Assembly (NCBI GenBank): GCA_937874345.1
Contig: CALNBT010000042.1
Coordinates: 1 to 22,191 of the forward strand
Reading direction: 5' to 3'
DNA: 22,191 nt
Origin: an uncultured Prevotella sp.
GTDB taxonomy: Bacteria > Bacteroidota > Bacteroidia > Bacteroidales > Bacteroidaceae
This document shows positions 16,733 through 22,191 of this stretch, piece by piece. The notes beneath the pieces are model-generated. The model worked only from the letters and a program-made list of their open reading frames with translations. It had not been told where the DNA came from and ran no database searches. The stretch's first letter is position 1. Each line of letters starts with the position of its first letter. Both the position numbers and the translations under genes were made by a program.

Positions 16733-17788
16733 TTATGAAAGAATGATGTTCTCGGGAAATTGCATCGTCAGACAGTGCAACGATCCATGTTGCCGAACGA
16801 CGGTACTGGCATCGATGGCGATGATGTCTCTCTCAGGAAACGCCTCCTGGATGATTTCTCCTGCCAAACGATCCTTTTCGGGTTGGTGATAGGTAGGATA
16901 GATCACGGCCCCGTTGATGACCAAAAAGTTGGCATAGGTGGCAGGCAACCGTTCGTCGCCGTCCATCATTACATCGGGCATTGGCAGGCGCAGCAAGCGA
17001 TAAGGTTTGCCATTGCGGGTGCGAAAAGTCTTCAGCTGGTCCTCCATAGCCTTGAAATCCTTGTATTGAGGGTCTGATCTATCGTCGCAACCCACATAGA
17101 CAAGCGTGTCGTCAGGCGCAAAGCGAACGGTGGTGTCGATATGCCCGTCGGTGTCATCGCCAATCAATTGGCCATGGTCTACCCAAAGAACACGATCTGC
17201 ATGCAACCGTTCTTTCAGCTGATTTTCCAAATCTTCACGTGTCAGTGGTTGGTTGCGGTGTGGTGCCAACAGACAGAGACTGGTGGTGAGGATGGTGCCT
17301 TTTCCATCGCTCTCAATGGATCCCCCTTCCAAGACCAAATCGCTTTGATCGCTATATTCACCCTTGAAGGTTGAATCCTGATATAGATGGCCATTGATAC
17401 GGTTGTCGTCTGCAGCCTCAAACTTCTCTCCCCATCCATTGAACTTGAAATCCAGCAGTCGTGGTACCTTGCCTGCAGTACGTGGTAACAGGGTGATAAA
17501 ACCGTGGTCGCGTGCCCATGTGTCGTTGATAGGGTAGCAGTAAAAATGGATTTGGTTTAATTCATCACTAGAAAAATGACGCTTAGTCTTTTCTACATCC
17601 TGGGTCACGATGATCACCTTTTCGTATCGTGCGATCGCTTTAGCCAGCGCCACCTCGGTGTTGATGATGTCGTGCAGGTAGGGTTTCCAGTCGGTACCCT
17701 CGTGAGGCCATGTCAACTGCACGCCACTTTGCGGTTCCCATTCGGCAGGAAGAACAAATTCGTTCAATTGGGTTTGGATATTCTTCAT
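16733..17788 (-). CDS. aguA: Agmatine deiminase
   Basis: Guanidino-group-modifying enzyme of the peptidyl-arginine-deiminase fold; hydrolyses agmatine to N-carbamoylputrescine and ammonia. 351 aa, normal for AguA. Motifs: WPHEGTDW (27-34), NDTWARDHG (88-96), LEGGSIESDGKGT (153-165), GDDTDGHIDT (210-219) with the catalytic His216, and HGSLHCLTMQFP with the nucleophile Cys339. It is followed by aguB, so agmatine made by arginine decarboxylase elsewhere would become putrescine for polyamine synthesis. A -7 box (TATCTTTG) lies 21 nt upstream of the ATG. It is divergent from the FetA-like gene, with 115 bp between. Confidence 0.95.
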   Translation of the reverse strand: MKNIQTQLNEFVLPAEWEPQSGVQLTWPHEGTDWKPYLHDIINTEVALAKAIARYEKVIIVTQDVEKTKRHFSSDELNQIHFYCYPINDTWARDHGFITLLPRTAGKVPRLLDFKFNGWGEKFEAADDNRINGHLYQDSTFKGEYSDQSDLVLEGGSIESDGKGTILTTSLCLLAPHRNQPLTREDLENQLKERLHADRVLWVDHGQLIGDDTDGHIDTTVRFAPDDTLVYVGCDDRSDPQYKDFKAMEDQLKTFRTRNGKPYRLLRLPMPDVMMDGDERLPATYANFLVINGAVIYPTYHQPEKDRLAGEIIQEAFPERDIIAIDASTVVRQHGSLHCLTMQFPENIILS

Positions 17789-17808
17789 ATCACGTTATTG
17801 GTTTCCTG

Positions 17809-17816
17809 CAAAGATA
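17809..17816 (-). promoter_or_regulatory. Predicted -7 box for aguAB (TATCTTTG)
   Basis: Minus-strand TATCTTTG is a full match to TAnnTTTG and gives aguA a leader of about 15 nt. Confidence 0.5.
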
Positions 17817-17891
17817 CAGAATATTGATGAAAGAAACAGAAGTGAACCTGAAATTTAGTGATACGCGATGATAGGTTAAGAGTATTTTCGT

Positions 17892-17899
17892 TATCTTTG
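17892..17899 (+). promoter_or_regulatory. Predicted -7 box immediately before the FetA-like gene (TATCTTTG)
   Basis: Full match to TAnnTTTG ending only 4 nt before the ATG at 17904. If used, the mRNA would start at or within a few nt of the start codon, making it leaderless. No alternative in-frame start nearby fits better. Confidence 0.5.
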
Positions 17900-17903
17900 C
17901 ATT

Positions 17904-18533
17904 ATGCTTGAAATCAAGGATGCAACATTGATCGTCAACGGCAAGACGTTGTTCAACGACTTGTCTTTCGTGGCTTTAGACCAGCAGGTGACATGCGTCT
18001 ATGGCGGTCGAGGCTGTGGAAAAACATCGCTGTTGGAAGCTTTTTTGGGTCTTCGTCCTGTCGATTCCGGCTACTTGACTGTTGACGGTGAGTTGATAGA
18101 TACCCTTTCTGCACCTTTTTTTAGAAAGCAGATGGCTTACGTTCCACAGACTTTCCCATTTGGAACACAACGTGTCTCTGATCTTTTCGAGATGCTTGTG
18201 GGTTTGAAAAACGATTCTACGGAATATACTCAGCAGCAGTTGTTAAGCCAATGGAGGCTGCTCGCTATCGACAAAGGACATTACGATGCCGTGTTCAATG
18301 AACTGCCTGATGATGTGCAACAACGTACCTTGCTGTCGTTTGCGGGCGTGTTGACGCGACAGATGATTCTGTTGGATGAACCCACAAGATGCCAACAGCC
18401 TGAAACATGGGCAATGACCGTCGATTACATCAAACGGCTTGCCGAACAGGGCAAAGTAGTATTGCTGACCACCAGCGACGAAAACCTGGCCCGACAGGCC
18501 AATCGCCTGATCTCATTTCATTTACAAGAATAA
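17904..18533 (+). CDS. FetA-like ABC ATPase with degenerate signature and switch motifs
   Basis: 209-aa ABC-type ATPase, partner of the FetB-family permease that overlaps it by 1 bp (TAATG). Intact parts: Walker A GGRGCGKTS (34-42), Q-loop Q82 in AYVPQTF, Walker B and catalytic Glu in MILLDEP (E159). Altered parts: the LSGGQ signature position reads NELPDDVQQR (133-142), the D-loop is RCQQP in place of SALD, and the H-loop His is missing (VVLLTTSDEN, 186-194). E. coli FetA (YbbL) works with FetB (YbbM) in iron export and peroxide resistance. Context supports a FetAB equivalent, but the altered motifs suggest an unusual or weak ATP cycle, or a diverged family branch. Confidence 0.75.
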   Translation: MLEIKDATLIVNGKTLFNDLSFVALDQQVTCVYGGRGCGKTSLLEAFLGLRPVDSGYLTVDGELIDTLSAPFFRKQMAYVPQTFPFGTQRVSDLFEMLVGLKNDSTEYTQQQLLSQWRLLAIDKGHYDAVFNELPDDVQQRTLLSFAGVLTRQMILLDEPTRCQQPETWAMTVDYIKRLAEQGKVVLLTTSDENLARQANRLISFHLQE

Positions 18534-19324
18534 TGGAAATCACCCTTTTACAATTTTTCCTAGGACTGTTATTGGTTATCGTTCCGGGATACATTCTCTA
18601 CCATTTTGGCAGCCATCTGTTGGCAAAGGCCATGCGTGCATGGGTCAAGATGCTGGTCATCCTGACTGTGTTTGGTGCCATTCTCTATGAAGTGCTGGCA
18701 CTGAACAATGTATTGGTAACCCTTTCGTTTGCCATTTTGATGGTTCTTTGCGGTGCGTTACTGACTGTCTCGAAAGCCAAACTCAGGCTCAGTCAAATGC
18801 TGATCCCTGTGTTTACCGGAATGATGGGAGCCACTTTGGTAATAGGATTTTATTTCCTTGCCTTGGTCGTTGGATTCAAGAATATGCTGGAGGCACGCTA
18901 TCTCATTCCCGTAATGGGGTTGTTGATGGGTCATCTTATCATGGTCAATGGCAATGCCCTGCATCTTTATTATGTTGGTTTGAAGCATCATGGTGAGTTA
19001 TACCATTATCTCTTGGGAAATGGTGCCACACAAATGGAAGCGCTCAACTATCTGATGCGTCGCGCCATCGAACGGGCTGCATTGCCAAGTCTGTCGAACA
19101 TGGGCCTCATCGTAGTGGGTGTGTCGCCAGTAGTGCTGTGGAGCATGCTCATCAGTGGGGTAGGTGTTGTTGCAGCTGTTGCTTTTCAAATGCTGATCCT
19201 CATGGCGTTCTTCTGTGCGTCGGTGGTATCGGTGACGATCACGCTCGTGGTATCACGCAGATTCTTGATCGATGATTACAGTCAACTAAAAGTAGAACAA
19301 AAGGATGAACCTGAAGAAGAATAG
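18533..19324 (+). CDS. FetB-family (UPF0014) ABC permease, probable iron exporter subunit
   Basis: 263-aa integral membrane protein with about seven hydrophobic segments. Start is the ATG at 18533 that overlaps the stop of the ATPase gene; a longer reading from 18407 lies inside that gene and starts with non-membrane sequence. Family marks of FetB/YbbM are ARYLIPVMGLLMGHLIMVNGNALHL, then LGNGATQMEALNYLMRRAIERAALPSLSN and PVVLWSMLISGVG, with a charged C-terminal tail (KVEQKDEPEEE). The E. coli homologue exports iron with FetA. The last 20 nt overlap the start of the nuclease gene. Iron as substrate is taken from the E. coli pair and not shown by sequence. Confidence 0.82.
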   Translation: MEITLLQFFLGLLLVIVPGYILYHFGSHLLAKAMRAWVKMLVILTVFGAILYEVLALNNVLVTLSFAILMVLCGALLTVSKAKLRLSQMLIPVFTGMMGATLVIGFYFLALVVGFKNMLEARYLIPVMGLLMGHLIMVNGNALHLYYVGLKHHGELYHYLLGNGATQMEALNYLMRRAIERAALPSLSNMGLIVVGVSPVVLWSMLISGVGVVAAVAFQMLILMAFFCASVVSVTITLVVSRRFLIDDYSQLKVEQKDEPEEE

Positions 19325-20240
19325 CATACTGATTGGGCTTGCCCTGGTGTTCTTAGCGAGCGGGTGCCAATGGCGGAATGCTCGCCATGGAGAACTCATG
19401 CCCGGCATTCAATCGAGTCGCTCGGCAGACGACCGTTCGTCGTCGAAGGAAGAAAAAAATGCCATTGACGAGAACGCAGCTCGTCCCGAAAATGAATCAC
19501 AAAGAGAACGAGAGAATGCATCAATTGCAACTTCCACAGAAAATAATTCTACAGAAGATTTATTCCTTCCGGCACCTTTTACCAATCGCCCCGAACAGAT
19601 TCTCAAGCGGACAGGGTATGTCACCTCTTACAATCAGACAAACAAGATTCCCAATTGGGTGGCTTGGAACTTAACAGCCGACGACACTCGTGGAAGAAAC
19701 AAACGTGCGCAAATAAAATTTCAGGAAGACATAGATGTGCCAGCGCCAAGAGCTACCGACTGGGATTATAGTCGATCTGGATTTGATCGCGGTCACATGT
19801 GTCCGGCTGCTGACAATAAATGGAGTGCCGATGCCATGACCGAGAGCTTCTTGTTTACAAATATCTGTCCGCAAAACCATCATTTGAACATTGGCGACTG
19901 GAACGAACTTGAAATGCGATGCCGCAGATGGGCAGAGGCTTACGGTGCCATTCAAATTGTAGCGGGTCCTATCTTGTTTAATCAGCGCCATCAAACCATC
20001 GGGAAGAACAAAGTCGTTGTACCCGAGGCTTTCTTTAAAGTGGTGCTGTGTATGGGTAAAACGCCGAAGGCCATTGGCTTTATCTATCGCAACACCGAAG
20101 GAAACCGTCCGCAGGGCGACTATGTCAACTCTATCGATCAGATTGAGCGCATCACCGGTATTGATTTCTTTGCCGGCCTGCCCGATAACATTGAGAAGAT
20201 GGTTGAAGCCGAAGCCAATCTCGATGATTGGGCCCAATAG
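19305..20240 (+). CDS. DNA/RNA non-specific endonuclease, lipoprotein
   Basis: 311-aa nuclease of the beta-beta-alpha-metal (NUC1/Serratia nuclease) family. Signal peptide with lipobox LASGC (Cys21), then a low-complexity Ser/Glu/Asn/Arg-rich linker (about 22-85), so it should be a lipid-anchored exported enzyme. The catalytic core has DRGHMCPAADN (161-171) with general base His164, and TNICPQNHHLNIGDWNELE (185-203), in which N195 lines up with the Mg-binding Asn. A late RITGIDFFAGLP segment is the usual end of the domain. Such enzymes cut DNA and RNA outside the cytoplasm, for nutrient recovery or defence. It starts 20 bp inside fetB, so the two are likely translationally coupled; a functional link to iron export is not known. 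Confidence 0.92.
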   Translation: MNLKKNSILIGLALVFLASGCQWRNARHGELMPGIQSSRSADDRSSSKEEKNAIDENAARPENESQRERENASIATSTENNSTEDLFLPAPFTNRPEQILKRTGYVTSYNQTNKIPNWVAWNLTADDTRGRNKRAQIKFQEDIDVPAPRATDWDYSRSGFDRGHMCPAADNKWSADAMTESFLFTNICPQNHHLNIGDWNELEMRCRRWAEAYGAIQIVAGPILFNQRHQTIGKNKVVVPEAFFKVVLCMGKTPKAIGFIYRNTEGNRPQGDYVNSIDQIERITGIDFFAGLPDNIEKMVEAEANLDDWAQ

Positions 20241-20361
20241 GGGATGACTGAGAAACATCTGCAGCGGAAAGATATGCATCCTACCAGCAGAATTGTCTCT
20301 GTTTTTGAATAAAAATTAAGTTAATACCGAACGAATGCTTTTTTATTTCGATAAAAAATGT

Positions 20362-20369
20362 TATCTTTG
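20362..20369 (+). promoter_or_regulatory. Predicted -7 box for the Nif3-like gene (TATCTTTG)
   Basis: Full TAnnTTTG match with its end 20 nt before the GTG start, giving a leader of about 15 nt. The T-rich TTTATTTC at 20341-20348 may stand in for the -33 region. Confidence 0.5.
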
Positions 20370-20389
20370 CAGTTCTAACGATAGATAGC

Positions 20390-21178
20390 GTGAAGATAAA
20401 AGAAGTGGTGAATGCCCTTGAACGATTCGCGCCCCTGCCCTTGCAAGCAGACTTTGATAACGCTGGTTTGCAAGTTGGATTGACAGAGGCGGAACTCTCA
20501 GGGGCTTTGTTGTGTCTGGACGTGACCGAAAAGATTGTCGACGAGGCAATCTCTCTTGGTTGTAACCTCATCGTGGCCCATCATCCACTGATCTTCCATG
20601 CCCTGAAATGCATTTCAGACCAAAACGATGTGCAACGCACAGTGATCAAAGCCATTGAGCATCATATCACGATTGTGGCGATGCATACCAATCTGGACAG
20701 TGCAAAGGGTGGGGTAAACTACAAGATTGCCGAGAAGATGGGGCTGGAAAACCTCTCGTTCATCGGAACCGAACAGATGGTCGACGGTGTCGACGGAGGC
20801 GAAGGCGTTATCGGAAGCTTTTCCGAACCCATGGCAGCAGACGACTTTGTGCTGATGCTTAAAAAGGTCTTCGAAGTAGAATGCGTACAAGCCAATGAAT
20901 TGTTGCGGCGTCCAATCCGAAGGGTGGCCTTGTGTGGCGGTTCGGGTTCGTTCTTATTGAATAACGCGCTGGAGGCAGGTGCCGATGCCTTTGTGACCGG
21001 CGAGATGCACTACCATGAATATTTTGGCATGGAACAACGCATTCAGTTGGCTGTGATCGGTCATTATCAAAGCGAACAGTTTACCAACGAAATCTTCAGG
21101 CAGGTGATAGAAGCACAAGTATCGGGTGCAAAATGCTACCTGACACAGGTCAATACCAATCCTATTATCTATCTATAG
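20390..21178 (+). CDS. Nif3-like dinuclear metal-centre protein (short form)
   Basis: 262 aa with a GTG start (product begins MKIKEVVNALERFAP, the conserved N-terminus of the family, so this start is favoured). Metal ligands of the Nif3/YbgI fold are visible: H64/H65 in VAHHPLIF, H99 and D103 in AMHTNLDSAKGG, and H225/E229 in GHYQSEQF. FDNAGLQVG near residue 22 is also typical. Members form hexameric toroids with a two-metal site; some are called GTP cyclohydrolase I type 2, but the role is unproven. The protein matches the short type (E. coli YbgI about 247 aa) and lacks the inserted PII-like domain found in longer members (B. subtilis YqfO about 370 aa). It precedes the zinc-ribbon gene by 84 bp, a conserved pair in Bacteroidales. 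Confidence 0.9.
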   Translation: MKIKEVVNALERFAPLPLQADFDNAGLQVGLTEAELSGALLCLDVTEKIVDEAISLGCNLIVAHHPLIFHALKCISDQNDVQRTVIKAIEHHITIVAMHTNLDSAKGGVNYKIAEKMGLENLSFIGTEQMVDGVDGGEGVIGSFSEPMAADDFVLMLKKVFEVECVQANELLRRPIRRVALCGGSGSFLLNNALEAGADAFVTGEMHYHEYFGMEQRIQLAVIGHYQSEQFTNEIFRQVIEAQVSGAKCYLTQVNTNPIIYL

Positions 21179-21262
21179 TACTTTGCGAATACACTTGATA
21201 TTCTACCGTTATGATACGGCAGCACAGAGAAAGACAAAAAATTATATATAATAAGTATCTAT

Positions 21263-22096
21263 ATGGCAAAGAAAGATCCAACAGATTTATCGGTTGAAGA
21301 GAAATTGAAGACACTCTATCAGTTGCAAACAACCCTGTCGTCTATTGACGATAAACGGGCTATGCGCGGAGAGTTGCCTCTCGAAGTGCAAGACTTGGAA
21401 GATGAAATCACCGGCTTGAACACGCGTATTGAAAAAATCGAGAATGATATTGACGAGTTCAATAAGGCTGTGGCACAGAAAAAGGGTGACATTACGACTG
21501 CCGAGAGCAGTATTGCCCGTTACAAGAAACAGCTTGATGAGGTTAAGAATAACCGCGAATATGATACGCTGACCAAGGAAATCGAGTTCCAGAGTCTCGA
21601 AGTAGAGCTCTGTAACAAGAAGATCAGTGAAGCATTGATTAAGGTTGCAGAGAAGACCAAGGACTTAGACGAGACCAAGCTGTTGATCAACGACCGTACA
21701 GCGGCCTTGAATGAGAAGAAAGAGGAGTTGGAAGAGATCATGCAAGAAACGCGTGACGAGGAAGATAAATTGAAGGATAAGGCCAAAGAATTAGAGGTAA
21801 AGATTGAACCTCGTTTGTTGACCAGCTTCAAGAGAATCCGCAAAAATGCCCGTAACGGATTGGGTATCGTTTACGTTCAGCGCGATGCTTGCGGTGGCTG
21901 CTTCAACAAAATTCCACCTCAGCGCCAATTGGATATTAAAATGCACAAGAAAATTATCGTGTGTGAATATTGCGGACGTATCATGATTGATCCTGAATTG
22001 GCAGGCGTTAGGGTTGACAAGCCAGAGGTAGAAGAAAAGCCAAAGCGCAAGCGTGCCATCCGCAAGACAGCCAAGGCTGAAGAGGAAGAGGCATAA
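21263..22096 (+). CDS. Coiled-coil protein with C4-type zinc ribbon (DUF164 / zf-RING_7 family)
   Basis: 277 aa. A long coiled coil (about 10-185), rich in Lys, Glu, Leu and Asp, carries the conserved turn NNREYDTLTKEIE (96-108). It is followed by a C-terminal zinc ribbon with C210-GG-C213 and C234-EY-C237. A lysine-, arginine- and glutamate-rich tail (about 250-277) ends the protein and could bind nucleic acid. Members are often encoded beside Nif3-like genes, as here; the molecular role is not settled, and structural work suggests nucleic-acid or membrane-associated scaffolding. No -7 box was seen in the 84-bp gap, so it is probably co-transcribed with the Nif3-like gene. Confidence 0.9.
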   Translation: MAKKDPTDLSVEEKLKTLYQLQTTLSSIDDKRAMRGELPLEVQDLEDEITGLNTRIEKIENDIDEFNKAVAQKKGDITTAESSIARYKKQLDEVKNNREYDTLTKEIEFQSLEVELCNKKISEALIKVAEKTKDLDETKLLINDRTAALNEKKEELEEIMQETRDEEDKLKDKAKELEVKIEPRLLTSFKRIRKNARNGLGIVYVQRDACGGCFNKIPPQRQLDIKMHKKIIVCEYCGRIMIDPELAGVRVDKPEVEEKPKRKRAIRKTAKAEEEEA

Positions 22097-22116
22097 ATCA
22101 AAAGAAAAAGCATTCC

Positions 22117-22191
22117 CCGGTAGCCCTATTATTGGGACATCCGGAAACAATTACCCCCGGGACAAGATGAACTGCATCATGTTTCGGGGGT
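22117..22191 (+). terminator. GC-rich structured 3' region with two hairpins (truncated by window end)
   Basis: First structure: CCGG (22117-22120)/CCGG (22141-22144) enclosing CCC (22124-22126)/GGG (22134-22136). Second and stronger: ACCCCCG (22153-22159) pairs with CGGGGGT (22185-22191), extended by two G-U pairs, ACA/TGT, one A-A mismatch and GATG/CATC around a 5-nt loop. A terminator of the zinc-ribbon gene is likely, but the tract after the second hairpin lies outside the window. A small structured RNA is the alternative. Confidence 0.55.

Noticed and set aside
18407..18532. N-terminal extension of the FetB-like permease
   Set aside because: It is an out-of-frame reading of the ATPase gene; the overlapping TAATG start fits translational coupling.

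Overview
The window looks like chromosomal DNA of a Bacteroidales bacterium, most likely Prevotellaceae. The reasons are a SusC/SusD pair, outer-surface lipoproteins with charged residues after the lipid cysteine, repeated TAnnTTTG -7 promoter boxes, AT-rich leaders mostly without Shine-Dalgarno sequences, and housekeeping neighbours typical of this order (amidase next to an MCE gene; Nif3-like next to a zinc-ribbon coiled-coil gene). Genus placement is inference.

Left block (1-4498, minus strand): a tight gene string read right to left. It holds a B12-dependent ribonucleotide reductase (nrdJ), dihydroneopterin aldolase (folB), a zinc N-acetylmuramoyl-L-alanine amidase with a C-terminal SPOR-like domain, and the first 35 codons of an MCE/MlaD-like protein. 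A divergent nitroreductase gene (4681-5418, plus) follows across a 182-bp region with a -7 box for each side.

Central block (5419-15491, plus strand): a polysaccharide utilization locus. After a roughly 640-bp AT-rich region there are five closely spaced genes: a 610-aa lipoprotein with two carboxypeptidase-regulatory domains and a tandemly duplicated C-terminal module, a GH76 (alpha-1,6-mannanase family) lipoprotein, SusC, SusD, and a DUF3823-like lipoprotein. A strong 21-bp hairpin terminator closes the locus. GH76 points to an alpha-1,6-mannan such as the backbone of fungal mannan; the lipoproteins would bind and cut glycan at the surface and SusCD would import fragments. The PUL leader holds a predicted -7 box inside an inverted repeat and an 18-codon ORF behind a strong Shine-Dalgarno sequence, the most unusual regulatory feature here.

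Right block: between convergent transcripts lies a palindromic repeat cluster (15621-15705). Then come aguA-aguB (minus; agmatine to putrescine). Divergent from them is a plus-strand operon of a FetA-like ATPase with degenerate signature and switch motifs, a FetB-family permease, and a lipoprotein DNA/RNA non-specific endonuclease, joined by 1-bp and 20-bp overlaps. Last are a Nif3-like metal protein (GTG start), a coiled-coil zinc-ribbon protein, and a GC-rich structured 3' region cut by the window end.

No tRNA, rRNA, CRISPR array, insertion sequence or phage gene was seen.
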